This document shows, piece after piece, positions 1-7,980 of a stretch of DNA of 12,352 nt. The position numbers and the translations under genes are program-made. This stretch comes from an uncultured Clostridia bacterium (GTDB lineage: Bacteria; Bacillota; Clostridia; Oscillospirales; Acutalibacteraceae). The notes beneath the pieces were generated by a model. It was not told the DNA's origin. It searched no databases and worked only from the letters and a program-made list of their open reading frames with translations. The stretch spans positions 1 to 12,352 of the forward strand of contig CALFTO010000064.1 of NCBI GenBank assembly GCA_937916195.1, written 5' to 3'. The first letter of the stretch is position 1. The number at the start of each line of letters is the position of its first letter.

Positions 1-8
1 TTTTATCT

Positions 9-56
9 ACCATTAGGTGCTTTTTTGTACTGTCCGCACAATTTGGGGCAGTTCAG
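9..56 (+). other. Probable tail of an upstream terminator plus a short hairpin
   Basis: Positions 9-20 followed by six T (21-26) look like the 3' arm and U-tract of an intrinsic terminator whose 5' arm would lie before the window; this is inference. Just after it, 29-35 can pair with 46-52 (seven pairs including one G-T, loop 36-45). No reading frame is seen here. The hairpin may be part of a dispersed repeat, but only one copy is present in the window. Confidence 0.3.
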
Positions 57-75
57 TTTCCTATACCGCTTTATA

Positions 76-104
76 TTGACATTTTATCTTCAAAATGCTA
101 TATT
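76..104 (+). promoter_or_regulatory. Sigma-A promoter for the lipoprotein gene
   Basis: TTGACA (76-81), a 17-nt spacer, then TATATT (99-104) preceded by TGC (96-98), a TGn extended -10. Transcription should start near 111, giving a leader of roughly 40 nt before the lipoprotein start. Confidence 0.75.
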
Positions 105-149
105 TGAATTGAAATAAAACTTGGGGTTTTAATAAAAGGGGATATGAAA

Positions 150-1022
150 ATGAAAAAAATAACAAAGCTTTTGTCACTTGTGCTCGCTTTAACTCTTGTT
201 CTTACAGGTTGCAGCTTTTTTGGTGCCGATAACGACGAAAGCACTACAACTACAACAGAGAATAATCAAGACATAGTTATTGATGATGAAGATTTGTTCG
301 ACAATGAAGGTTGGCTTGGTGATGAAAATAATGAGCCTGCATCTTCTGATAAAGTCGAAAACAAAAAAGACGAGACTTCAACCAAAGCACCCGAAGCAAC
401 AAGCACAACTAAACCTGCCGAAAAGGAATGGACAACTGCCGAAATTGTTGATTATTTCAACAAGAGTGCGAACAAGGTTAAAACCGATGCCACAAAGGTA
501 GTTAAGAATTATGAAGACAGAACGGTAGGCGAAGTTGAAGTTCCTAAAATTCTTCAGTCAACTGCCGAAGACCTTATAGCAACCGCTATGAAAGATGACA
601 CAGACCCCATAACTTACGGCACAAAAGAAGAAATTCAAGAGAATTATCAAGTTCCAAAGCAAAACTATGTAAGTCGTCTTACAGTTGATTCAGTTGAAAG
701 TGCCCAAATAAAAGATAAAGGCAATGAATATGTAATCCGCATTGAATTGTATAATGAAAATAATCCCACCGCAGGCTCAGGCGTTGGCTCTGTGTTTGAT
801 GTTATTGAGGCAGAAGAGGTTGCCGAATCAGGAATGGTAGAGGATTTTTCTACCGAGTATTATGATTGCGTGGTAATTGCCACAATTGATAAAGAAACAG
901 GTCATATGACACACGCAAACTATACCACTCCTCTTATTCTCAATGTAACTGTAAATATGTTCGGTACACAAAAAGGAAAATTAGGCTTAACTTTTGAAAA
1001 GGATTACACAATTACATATTAA
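150..1022 (+). CDS. Secreted lipoprotein of unknown function
   Basis: The product begins with a lysine-rich n-region and a hydrophobic stretch ending in a lipobox (LTGC), so it should be exported by Sec, lipidated on the cysteine (residue 21 from this start) and anchored to the outer face of the membrane. About 70 acidic, Thr/Ser/Lys-rich low-complexity residues follow, probably a flexible wall-spanning linker. The remaining roughly 195 residues form a mixed alpha/beta-looking domain that I do not recognise. The GGGG ribosome site at 138-141 is only 2 nt from the ATG at 144 but 8 nt from the ATG at 150, so I prefer 150 (290 aa); starting at 144 would add two residues. It has its own promoter and terminator and appears monocistronic. 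The lipoprotein call is firm; the function is unknown. Confidence 0.85.
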   Translation: MKKITKLLSLVLALTLVLTGCSFFGADNDESTTTTTENNQDIVIDDEDLFDNEGWLGDENNEPASSDKVENKKDETSTKAPEATSTTKPAEKEWTTAEIVDYFNKSANKVKTDATKVVKNYEDRTVGEVEVPKILQSTAEDLIATAMKDDTDPITYGTKEEIQENYQVPKQNYVSRLTVDSVESAQIKDKGNEYVIRIELYNENNPTAGSGVGSVFDVIEAEEVAESGMVEDFSTEYYDCVVIATIDKETGHMTHANYTTPLILNVTVNMFGTQKGKLGLTFEKDYTITY

Positions 1023-1037
1023 TTTTTAAACTTATAC

Positions 1038-1080
1038 TGCCTCCCTCTGATGAGGGAGGTGGGCAAAATCTTTGTTTTTG
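1038..1080 (+). repeat. Interspersed hairpin repeat, copy A
   Basis: CCTCCCTC (1040-1047), loop TGAT, GAGGGAGG (1052-1059) form a perfect 8-bp stem. A weaker second stem, CAAAA (1064-1068) with TTTTG (1076-1080), follows. The same two-hairpin plan recurs at 5674 and 9511 in the same orientation. Confidence 0.7.
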
Positions 1081-1085
1081 ACTAA

Positions 1086-1120
1086 GGGAGAGAAACAGCT
1101 TTGTTTCACTCTCTTTTTTT
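1086..1120 (+). terminator. Intrinsic terminator of the lipoprotein gene
   Basis: GGGAGAGAAACA (1086-1097) pairs with TGTTTCACTCTC (1102-1113) with one A-A mismatch and one G-T pair around a GCTT loop. Seven T follow (1114-1120). The 5' arm seems to use the right end of repeat copy A. Confidence 0.85.
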
Positions 1121-1121
1121 A

Positions 1122-1150
1122 TTGACTATTTCCAGTAATTGTGCTATTAT
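1122..1150 (+). promoter_or_regulatory. Sigma-A promoter for the GtrA-like gene
   Basis: TTGACT (1122-1127), a 17-nt spacer, and TATTAT (1145-1150) preceded by TGC (1142-1144), an extended -10. It begins directly after the U-tract of the preceding terminator. The ribosome site AAAGGAG (1171-1177) lies 9 nt before the ATG at 1187. Confidence 0.75.
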
Positions 1151-1186
1151 TTATACATATTTAGGGCATAAAAGGAGAATTTTATT

Positions 1187-1723
1187 ATGGCAAAATTAAA
1201 AGACATCGACAAGGCTGCTGAGTCAAAGGGTTCACTTCTTGTTACAATCTGGCAGTTCGTTAAATTTATCGTTGTAAGTCTTCTTGCAATGATTGTTCAG
1301 TTCGTTCTTCTCAACACTCTTCAGCTTATCCCTGCAATCAAAGACCTTTATACGCAGGATTTCAGCTGGTGGGTATTTGTTTATCCCGTTGCAGTTGGCG
1401 GACTTGGTTACTTTATCGTAAGTAATGTGGCTAATGTTGTTGCACAGATTGTTGCTTTCTTCGTAAATAAAGAAAAAACCTTCAATTCAGGTGCAAATGT
1501 TGCGGTTGCACTTCCCATCTACATAGTGTTCACAATCGCACTTATCTTCTTCTCTGCATGGCTTAACCCCACACTTAAAGAAGTGTTCATCGGTTTTGAT
1601 TGGTGTAATGAAGCACTTGCTAAGAATATTGCAACAATGATTTGCTCTGCTTTGCAGTTCTTCCTCTATTTCCCCGTTGATAAAATTCTCTTCCACAAGA
1701 AAAAGGAAGAAGCAACTGAATAA
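1187..1723 (+). CDS. GtrA-like polytopic membrane protein
   Basis: This 178-residue protein has about four hydrophobic segments (roughly 23-43, 64-92, 104-126 and 145-165), a short charged N-terminus and a lysine-rich C-tail. The stretch at residues 83-99, with N, paired F and N-K-x-K-T-F, resembles the signature after the second helix of GtrA-family proteins (PF04138). Members of that family are thought to help move polyprenyl-linked sugars across the membrane for glycosylation of envelope polymers. No glycosyltransferase lies beside it, so the substrate cannot be inferred. It is monocistronic with its own promoter and a shared downstream terminator. The membrane topology is clear; the family call is likely but not certain. 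Confidence 0.78.
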   Translation: MAKLKDIDKAAESKGSLLVTIWQFVKFIVVSLLAMIVQFVLLNTLQLIPAIKDLYTQDFSWWVFVYPVAVGGLGYFIVSNVANVVAQIVAFFVNKEKTFNSGANVAVALPIYIVFTIALIFFSAWLNPTLKEVFIGFDWCNEALAKNIATMICSALQFFLYFPVDKILFHKKKEEATE

Positions 1724-1743
1724 TTTATTACACAACAAAAATT

Positions 1744-1774
1744 TTCCCCATTCAACCGAATGGGGAACTTTTTT
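1744..1774. terminator. Bidirectional terminator between convergent genes
   Basis: TTCCCCATTC (1744-1753), loop AACC, GAATGGGGAA (1758-1767) form a perfect 10-bp stem. Six T (1769-1774) serve the plus-strand GtrA-like gene. On the minus strand the stem follows the FemABX stop codon (1775-1773) and leads into an A/T run ending in about five T, so it probably stops the fem operon too. Confidence 0.88.
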
Positions 1775-3023
1775 ATCTTTTTATAATTTTCCTAATCTTT
1801 GAATATCCTTTTTTTAGTATGGGTAATCCTTTTTCCATAATTGCATATTTTGTGTTGTTTATCACTAAATCAAATTCGCCTGCGTATTCTACAATAATGG
1901 GGTTAAACGGGCTTTTGAAATCATAAAGTCCGTCATCAAAAGTGCCGGGTACACCGCCTAAATCAAGAAAATCACAGCCCTTTTCAGCACAGTAGACGCA
2001 TTGTGTGCAAAGTCCGCAAAGAGTAGCACAGAAAGACGAAAAAACTGTCAAATCCGAGCCTGCATATAAATATTCAGCGATTTTCACACCCTCTTGGTTT
2101 GGGGGATAAACCGTAAGTAACGCCGCAAGAGGAATTATCTCGCCTCGCTCTTCCATAACCTTTTTCGCATCAGCCAACTGTTCAGTAAGCTTTTCGCGAT
2201 TTTCAGGCTCTTTTTCATATCTCTTTTCAAGATTTTGAATATAAGTATTAACATCGCATTTCTCAAATGCAAAGAATGCCTTATCACCAAAGGCAGAAGC
2301 CAAGAGATTAAAATATTCTTCATTTCTTAAAGAGATTTTCTGTCTTGCCTCGGTGTTGCTCAAAATCTTTTTGAAAAGTGCAATGTTTTCGTCCGTGTGC
2401 TCTGCACCCTCATAGTAAAGACCGCGAGCTACCTGAAAATTGCCCAAATATTTGCGAAGCTTCTGTTTGTAATTCTTTTTGAACATAGGAGCGGTGAGGG
2501 GATTTCCCGCACTATCCTTGAGCGGAATTAATGCGTTGTATCTGGGTTGAGTTGCAGAGTCAAGACTTTTTCCAAAGCCCTTGTGACTAAATCCGCAAGC
2601 AACAAGATTATCAAATTCAATTTTACCTTTTTCCAAATCAAAGGGGTCAAAATATTTGTCAGTTGGCATATCGGGGAGTGTCTTGCCAACGACAATTGTC
2701 GGGTCAACCTTTAAAAGATAAACACCCTGTGACTTGCAGTATTCCCTTGCTCCCTCGGTGAATGTCTTTACTGCCTCAGCGTCGCAGAAATCCATAATCG
2801 GACCACGCGGGCAGTAAGCATAAGTAAATCCGGGCATAAGAGTGCGCATTAATATGAGCGCAACACCGACTAATTCTTCACCCTTGTAAATTCCGCAAAA
2901 ACTGCTTTTCCAGTTGTTCTTTAATTTGCTCCATTCCTCTGTCTGCTGAATTGTGGCAAATGAGGATTTTTCTACAAATACCGTAAATTCGCAAACGGGA
3001 ATATCCGCTTTAAATTGATACAT
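1773..3023 (-). CDS. FemABX-family peptidoglycan bridge aminoacyltransferase, divergent paralogue (third in operon)
   Basis: FemABX enzymes transfer amino acids from aminoacyl-tRNA to the stem-peptide side chain of lipid II at the inner membrane face, building the interpeptide bridge. This 416-aa protein has the family length and plan: two GNAT-like lobes, a CPRG motif at 71-74 aligning with APRG in both neighbours, and a charged helical arm at about 262-293, the tRNA-binding coiled coil of the family. It is the most divergent of the three. The FKRGF motif of the neighbours is replaced by FKSPF (369-373), and residues 332-350 hold six cysteines. The start follows an AAGG overlapping the stop codon of the previous gene, with an 11-nt gap. 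The order and specificity of residue addition cannot be read from sequence. Confidence 0.88.
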   Translation of the reverse strand: MYQFKADIPVCEFTVFVEKSSFATIQQTEEWSKLKNNWKSSFCGIYKGEELVGVALILMRTLMPGFTYAYCPRGPIMDFCDAEAVKTFTEGAREYCKSQGVYLLKVDPTIVVGKTLPDMPTDKYFDPFDLEKGKIEFDNLVACGFSHKGFGKSLDSATQPRYNALIPLKDSAGNPLTAPMFKKNYKQKLRKYLGNFQVARGLYYEGAEHTDENIALFKKILSNTEARQKISLRNEEYFNLLASAFGDKAFFAFEKCDVNTYIQNLEKRYEKEPENREKLTEQLADAKKVMEERGEIIPLAALLTVYPPNQEGVKIAEYLYAGSDLTVFSSFCATLCGLCTQCVYCAEKGCDFLDLGGVPGTFDDGLYDFKSPFNPIIVEYAGEFDLVINNTKYAIMEKGLPILKKGYSKIRKIIKR

Positions 3024-3034
3024 ATTATCAAACC

Positions 3035-4309
3035 TTATTTAATAAGTTTTTTCTGTATTGCTTTCATTACCTTGTATCCCTTGAATAAAAGGTTGTATTG
3101 CTTATATAAAGACTTGTTCACAATCAAGTCAAATTCGCCTATTAACTCGTGTACATCAGCGTTGAAGCCACGCTTGAAATCGAATAAACCGTAATTTACT
3201 GAATTTTCATCAAAATTGCCGTCAATTCCATAGAAATTAAACTTGTCGTATCCCTCATCAATGGCAAATTTCAGCATTTCATACTGCAATAAATATTGTG
3301 AATTGTATCTCATAAACGGCTTGTAGCTTGCACCAAAAAGATAAACAATCTCTCTGCCGTAAAGCATATACCAACCGCCTGCAATAATCTTTTTCTCACC
3401 GAATTCTTCAACATTCTTGTGGAGTGTTTCAAGCCTCGGCTCAAGACTCTTCTGCTCTGAAGAAATTTCGTTGAATTCCTTTTGCTTTTTCGGGTTATCC
3501 TTGATTACCTCAAGTCTCTTTGCGTTCTTTTCATATCTTGCCTTTGTGAATTCAAGAAGCTCTTTGAAATTGATTTCTGCAAATAGCACTTTAACCGCAT
3601 TTTCGCGCTTGAGAATTTTAAACATTTCTGTGTAGTATGAGAGGGGACGGTCAACAAAACCTCGACGCTCTGAGGTATGTTCCATTAAGTTCTTGAACTC
3701 AAACAGATTATCCTCGCTTGCTTCAACCATAGTAATAAAATTCTTTTTACTGTTGTTGATGCCCCATTTTGTACCACTGCGGAAATTTTTGAATAACTCG
3801 TCAATAGTCTTGCCTTTGATGTCAAGTACCGAAATCCAACGAGGCTCCAAATCCTTTTTCTCGTCCATATCCACATAAAAACCGTAGTGAGTATACCCAA
3901 GACTTTTAAGCTTTTCCATCAAAGCATCATTTTTTGTGTTTTCTATTGGCTCGCCGTTAACATCGCGAAGCTGATAATCAACATATGGGTTTATCTTTAA
4001 AAAGGCAACACCTAAATTTTTAAGATAAGACTTAATCTCATTGGTAAAGACTTCAAGTAATGGAAAATCAGAGTAATCAAGCAAAAATCCGCGGGGCGCA
4101 TAAGCAAAACGAATGTTGCCAATTACCTTTTTAATAAGCAGAATTGTGGCGGCAATGATTTTGCCGTCTTTTTTAATGCCCACAATTTTGCCCTGCCAAC
4201 CGTTTTGTTCTTTTATTTCAATCCAATATGGTGACTGAAAAAACAAACCTTGTGGGTGGCTTTGGGAATATTCAATGAATTCCTGTTTTTCTAATTCAAC
4301 AAATTTCAT
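3035..4309 (-). CDS. FemABX-family peptidoglycan bridge aminoacyltransferase (second in operon)
   Basis: This 424-aa FemABX homologue should add an amino acid from aminoacyl-tRNA to the lipid II stem peptide or to a growing bridge, in the cytoplasm at the membrane. Visible features are APRG at 71-74, a second-lobe segment with HTSERRGF at 211-218, a long charged helical arm at about 250-305, then YGIDG (360-364) and FDFKRGF (376-382), matching the family C-terminal motif. The C-terminus is basic. Its ATG overlaps the TGA of the upstream paralogue (ATGA, 4306-4309), which suggests translational coupling; AAAGGA at 4321-4326 supplies a ribosome site 11 nt upstream. Which amino acid it uses (Gly, Ala, Ser or other) is not visible. 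Confidence 0.92.
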   Translation of the reverse strand: MKFVELEKQEFIEYSQSHPQGLFFQSPYWIEIKEQNGWQGKIVGIKKDGKIIAATILLIKKVIGNIRFAYAPRGFLLDYSDFPLLEVFTNEIKSYLKNLGVAFLKINPYVDYQLRDVNGEPIENTKNDALMEKLKSLGYTHYGFYVDMDEKKDLEPRWISVLDIKGKTIDELFKNFRSGTKWGINNSKKNFITMVEASEDNLFEFKNLMEHTSERRGFVDRPLSYYTEMFKILKRENAVKVLFAEINFKELLEFTKARYEKNAKRLEVIKDNPKKQKEFNEISSEQKSLEPRLETLHKNVEEFGEKKIIAGGWYMLYGREIVYLFGASYKPFMRYNSQYLLQYEMLKFAIDEGYDKFNFYGIDGNFDENSVNYGLFDFKRGFNADVHELIGEFDLIVNKSLYKQYNLLFKGYKVMKAIQKKLIK

Positions 4310-5562
4310 TTCACTATGCGTCCTTTAATATTCTTTAAAAGCTTGTAAATGTCATAAAATGCGCCACATTTCAATTCAAATTGACCAATGTATTCAGTAA
4401 CATCGGGCTTGAAACCGCGCTTGAATTCATAAATGCCGAAATATTCATTGTCTGGGTTAAAATCACCTGTAATTCCATAGAAATTGCAGTATTTAAAGCC
4501 CTCTTTGTATGCTTCTTCAATGTGGTGCTGATACATTAAATATTTTGGCGTAAAATTGCGGTATTCCATAAGCACACCGCTTGAAAGAGTAAGATATTCG
4601 TTACCGCTACGAAGAGAAAGCAAACAACCAATGTCTTTTCCGTTTGGATTTTCTTCTTTGAATTTGGAAGCCTTTTCTAACTCTTTTTCATATTTCTCAA
4701 TCTGTCTTAAAGCCTCGTCCTTTTGGTTAAGAAGTCGCTCGCCGGCAGTAAGTTTTTCAATCTTTTTGAGAATACTCTCATAATTTGATTTTGCATTGTT
4801 AAGAAGTCCTAAAGTGTGGTCGTAATAAATATCGGGGTCAAGATAAGCAATGTAAATGGTCATTAAATCTTTCATATGCTTATACATTTTCTGATAATAT
4901 GAAAGACTGCGATAGAAGAAATTACGACGCTTTGAGGTAGCCTCAAAAATCTCTGCCATAACATTGAGGTCTTCAATTGTGCCCTCACGCACCATCAAGC
5001 CCTTTTTTATGCAGGAGTTGATATTTTTTCTTGTCTGCTTTGAAAACTTCGACTTTTTGGTTTCGTAATCCTCATCAAGAGTGAAGCGACAGCACCAACG
5101 AGCCTGCAAGGTGTCAAGATAAATGTTAAATCCGTAATGACGGTATCCAAGGCTTAAAAGGTTGTCGATTGCCTCGTCATCAGTCTCGTTTTCGGGGATA
5201 ATCTCACCCTCAGGAGTGCGAATTCTGTAAATCACATTAGGGTCGATTGTGAGCATAAATCCGCCGCATTTTTTAATGTATTTCTTAATTTCTTCTGTGA
5301 AAAATGAAAGTAACTCTTTGTTATGATAATCAACAATAAGACCGCGCGGAGCATAGAATTGTGACTGATTAAGAATTGTCTTGTCCTCTAAAACCATAGA
5401 GCCCGCAATAATCTCGTCGCCCTCTTTAACGCCGACAAAATGAACCTTGCTACCGAATTCCTTTTTAAGCTCTGAAAGCTCAACAGTCTGCATAAAAGAG
5501 GTCTGCTCCTGCCCCTTTAAAAACTCACGATATTCGTTTTTGTCAAGTACAACGAATTTCAT
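4306..5562 (-). CDS. FemABX-family peptidoglycan bridge aminoacyltransferase (first in operon)
   Basis: The first of three tandem FemABX genes, 418 aa. It shares the N-terminal layout of the second paralogue (both start MKFV), APRG at 71-74, a second-lobe motif TSKRRNFF (209-216), and a highly charged coiled-coil arm at about 254-303 that is longer than in the third paralogue. The C-terminal lobe has FYGITG (361-366) and YEFKRGF (378-384). By analogy with FemX/FemA/FemB and MurM/MurN, the first gene may add the first bridge residue, but that ordering is inference. Its ribosome site AAGGTG (5568-5573) is 5 nt from the ATG. A strong promoter lies about 60 nt upstream, so it heads the operon. 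Confidence 0.92.
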   Translation of the reverse strand: MKFVVLDKNEYREFLKGQEQTSFMQTVELSELKKEFGSKVHFVGVKEGDEIIAGSMVLEDKTILNQSQFYAPRGLIVDYHNKELLSFFTEEIKKYIKKCGGFMLTIDPNVIYRIRTPEGEIIPENETDDEAIDNLLSLGYRHYGFNIYLDTLQARWCCRFTLDEDYETKKSKFSKQTRKNINSCIKKGLMVREGTIEDLNVMAEIFEATSKRRNFFYRSLSYYQKMYKHMKDLMTIYIAYLDPDIYYDHTLGLLNNAKSNYESILKKIEKLTAGERLLNQKDEALRQIEKYEKELEKASKFKEENPNGKDIGCLLSLRSGNEYLTLSSGVLMEYRNFTPKYLMYQHHIEEAYKEGFKYCNFYGITGDFNPDNEYFGIYEFKRGFKPDVTEYIGQFELKCGAFYDIYKLLKNIKGRIVK

Positions 5563-5622
5563 TAAATCACCTTAATCTGAATTTCAAAAAATCAAAAATC
5601 ATAGTATTATTATCAACTAAAA

Positions 5623-5651
5623 ATTTTATCATATTACCCACATTTTGTCAA
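5623..5651 (-). promoter_or_regulatory. Sigma-A promoter of the fem operon
   Basis: On the minus strand: TTGACA (5651-5646), a 17-nt spacer, TAAAAT (5628-5623) preceded by TGA (5631-5629), an extended -10. The predicted start is near 5616, leaving a leader of about 54 nt with no obvious structure. Confidence 0.78.
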
Positions 5652-5666
5652 CGAAACACAACCCAC

Positions 5667-5695
5667 AAAAAAATCCTCCCTCTGACGAGGGAGGA
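5667..5695 (-). terminator. Terminator of the pepD-OPT-pqqD-like operon, built from a repeat
   Basis: Read on the minus strand, TCCTCCCTC (5695-5687), loop GTCA, GAGGGAGGA (5682-5674) form a perfect 9-bp stem followed by seven T (5673-5667). It lies 37 nt after the pqqD-like stop and just before the fem promoter, so it insulates the two operons. The stem is the first hairpin of repeat copy B. Confidence 0.85.
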
Positions 5696-5717
5696 GGCAA
5701 AACGAAGTTTTGGCAGA
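5674..5717 (+). repeat. Interspersed hairpin repeat, copy B
   Basis: First stem 5674-5682 with 5687-5695 (9 bp). Second stem CAAAAC (5698-5703), loop GAA, GTTTTG (5707-5712). Same plan and orientation as copy A, ending in a similar GAGAG-containing flank. Confidence 0.72.
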
Positions 5718-5732
5718 GAGTGAGATAATATA

Positions 5733-6089
5733 TCATCTAAACTCCACAAACCCATAACTTTCTAAAATTCCAAAATACTGTGTAAGTCTTTCATACAAGG
5801 GCTCTGCATTTTCCCCAAAATGCTCTTTAATCTCTTTGCCTATTGCAAAAACATTCTTTTTGCCGTCAATTTTTTGCCATATAAAAGAGCCCATCTCATC
5901 AAGGTGAATAAAGCTTATCTTCGGTTTTTTCAAAAGAACTTGCAAAACTTTATTAGCAATACCCTTGTTTTCAACTTCAAGCATCACCGTACCGTTTTCG
6001 TCAATTGACCAGTTAAGACCGTCTTTGTGCATTGGTATTTTATCAAGATAATTCTCATAAACAGTTCTTTTATTCTTCACTTTTCTCAC
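5733..6089 (-). CDS. PqqD-like small protein
   Basis: This 118-aa protein resembles the PqqD family (PF05402), a winged-helix fold that in RiPP pathways binds precursor leader peptides and hands them to a modifying enzyme. The match lies in the C-terminal 60 residues: LDEMGSFIW at 63-71, then a short IDG turn (74-76), a helix with EIKEHFG (86-92), and the closing helix and strand to the C-terminus. The N-terminal 60 residues look like short beta strands. The frame opens with GTG at 6089, 20 nt inside the OPT gene; a GTG at 6080 and an ATG at 6032 are alternatives, and none has a clear ribosome site. No radical SAM enzyme, protease or precursor lies nearby, so its partner is unknown. The family call is good; the role is open. 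Confidence 0.8.
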   Translation of the reverse strand: MRKVKNKRTVYENYLDKIPMHKDGLNWSIDENGTVMLEVENKGIANKVLQVLLKKPKISFIHLDEMGSFIWQKIDGKKNVFAIGKEIKEHFGENAEPLYERLTQYFGILESYGFVEFR

Positions 6090-7980
6090 GCTTTTTCAAT
6101 ACCGTAAATTTAAAAACTGTAAGAATGATTATGCCAAAAAGTACAATTCCGCCAATGCTCATTATTGCACTTGAAAGTCCAAATCTCGCACCAAGGTCAA
6201 TGAATTTATCAACACCGAAAATTGCAAGAATTGCCAAAAGAATTCCAATAAGCCCTTCACCCGCAATCATACCCGAACAAAACAGAATACCGTTATTTAC
6301 AATTTCTTTCTTTTCTGTGTCACTCTTTTTGAGTTTTTCCGCGATAAGACGAATAACACCGCCCGCCATAATGCACGCATTGAGTTGAACGGGCAAATAC
6401 ACACCGATTGCAAAGGGGAGTACGGGAATACCAATCAGCTCAACCACAACCGCAATGCACACGCCGATTGCAACCAAGCCCCACGGTAAGCTACCACCCA
6501 TAACACCCTCAACGATTAACTTCATAAGTGTCGCTTGTGGTGCACCCAATTCGTCTGAGCCGAATCCCCAAGCAGAGTCAAGAATATAAAGTGTTCCGCC
6601 GATTGCAAGTGCCGCCGCAGTAATGCCTATAAGCTCGCCGATTTGCTGCTTTCGTGGCGTAGCACCAAGAATATAACCTGTTTTGAGGTCTTGTGAAGTA
6701 TCACCCGCAATAGCCGAAACAATGCAGATAATCGAGCCTATTGCAATAGCACTCGCCATTCCTAAAGCACCGTCAGCGCCCGTAATCTTTAAAATAAGAG
6801 TTGCAATAAGAAGTGTGGCAATCGCCATTCCCGATACGGGGTTATTACTGCTGCCCACAAGACCAACCATTCGCGAAGAAACCGTAGCAAAGAAAAAACC
6901 AAAAATAACAACAATAAACGCACCGAGAAGTGACACGGGAATTGCAGGGATAAGCCATACAAGAATTGTAAGTATAAGAATTGCAATAATTACAATTTTC
7001 ATATTAATATCTCGTGCAGTTCTCTCGTTTGAGCCTGCACTCGCACCACTTATATTTTTCACAGCACCCGCAAATGTCTTTACAATAAGAGGGAGTGATT
7101 TAATAAGGCTTATAATTCCGCCTGCCGCCAATGCCCCCGCACCGATATATCTAATGTATGTGCTCCATATTCCGCCCGCACCACTCTCTGCAAAGATTTC
7201 ACCAATGCTTTCTGTACCGGGGTAAAGCACAATTCCAGAGCCAAAAAGCACAATGAGGGGAATAAGCACCATCCAACTAAGTATTCCGCCCGCGAACATA
7301 TATGATGCAATTCTCGGTCCACAAATAAAGCCAACACTCAAAACCGCAGGGTAAATTTGTGTGCCTATTTCACCCGCATATCCCTTGAATTTAAGAGACA
7401 CTTCACCCGCAACTACGCGAAGTCCGTCAATAATGAACTTAAATAATGCCGCAAAGCCCATACCTGCAAAAACCGTTCCCGCATTTGCACCTCCCTTTTC
7501 ACCGGCAAGCAGAACTTCCGCACAAGCAGTACCCTCAGGGTAGGGCAAAATGCCGTGTTCTTTAACAATTAAAGCATTGCGAAGCGGTACCATAAAGAAT
7601 ACACCAAGCAGTCCGCCGAGAAGTGCAATAAGCGTAATCTCAATCATATCGGGCTTCTCCATTTTACCCTCTGTTGCCCACAGAAAAAGAGCGGGCAAGG
7701 TGAAAATAGCACCCGCCGCAAGCGATTCGCCCGCAGAACCGATAGTCTGTACAATATTACTTTCAAGAACTGAATTTCTGCGTAAAACAATGCGGATAAC
7801 ACCCATGGCAATAACTGCCGCAGGGATTGATGCCGAAACCGTCATACCGACACGAAGCCCCAAATAAGCGTTCGCCGCACCAAAAATAACCGCAAGCAAC
7901 ACACCCATAATAACGGAGGTAACCGTTAATTCAGGTGTTATCTTGCTTGCGGGTACATAAGGCTTAAAATCATTTTTCAT
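6070..7980 (-). CDS. OPT-family oligopeptide transporter
   Basis: A very hydrophobic 636-aa protein, about 15-16 membrane helices, of the OPT family (PF03169). OPT proteins are proton-coupled importers of short peptides, or of metal chelates in YSL-type members. Prokaryotic OPT signatures are intact: NIVQTIGSAGESLAAG (75-90), LPYPEGTACAEVL (145-157), SSNNPVSGM (377-385), and GDTSQDLKTGYILGATPRKQ (426-445). I chose the ATG at 7980 because MKNDFKPYVP begins the conserved region and GGAG (7995-7992) lies 11 nt upstream; an in-frame GTG at 8031 has no ribosome site. It is 69 nt after the dipeptidase stop, and its 3' end overlaps the pqqD-like gene by 20 nt. With a dipeptidase upstream, peptide import is the best guess. 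A 10-bp inverted repeat spans its translation start. Confidence 0.94.
   Translation of the reverse strand: MKNDFKPYVPASKITPELTVTSVIMGVLLAVIFGAANAYLGLRVGMTVSASIPAAVIAMGVIRIVLRRNSVLESNIVQTIGSAGESLAAGAIFTLPALFLWATEGKMEKPDMIEITLIALLGGLLGVFFMVPLRNALIVKEHGILPYPEGTACAEVLLAGEKGGANAGTVFAGMGFAALFKFIIDGLRVVAGEVSLKFKGYAGEIGTQIYPAVLSVGFICGPRIASYMFAGGILSWMVLIPLIVLFGSGIVLYPGTESIGEIFAESGAGGIWSTYIRYIGAGALAAGGIISLIKSLPLIVKTFAGAVKNISGASAGSNERTARDINMKIVIIAILILTILVWLIPAIPVSLLGAFIVVIFGFFFATVSSRMVGLVGSSNNPVSGMAIATLLIATLILKITGADGALGMASAIAIGSIICIVSAIAGDTSQDLKTGYILGATPRKQQIGELIGITAAALAIGGTLYILDSAWGFGSDELGAPQATLMKLIVEGVMGGSLPWGLVAIGVCIAVVVELIGIPVLPFAIGVYLPVQLNACIMAGGVIRLIAEKLKKSDTEKKEIVNNGILFCSGMIAGEGLIGILLAILAIFGVDKFIDLGARFGLSSAIMSIGGIVLFGIIILTVFKFTVLKKREKSEE

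Noticed and set aside
5674..5717. CRISPR-like repeats
   Set aside because: The hairpin copies are thousands of bases apart in separate gene gaps with no regular spacers.
6683..7225. 180-codon open frame on the plus strand
   Set aside because: It lies fully antisense to the OPT gene, whose protein motifs are intact. The plus-strand product is rich in I, A, P, T and S, as expected from the complement of a hydrophobic coding region, and has no ribosome site.
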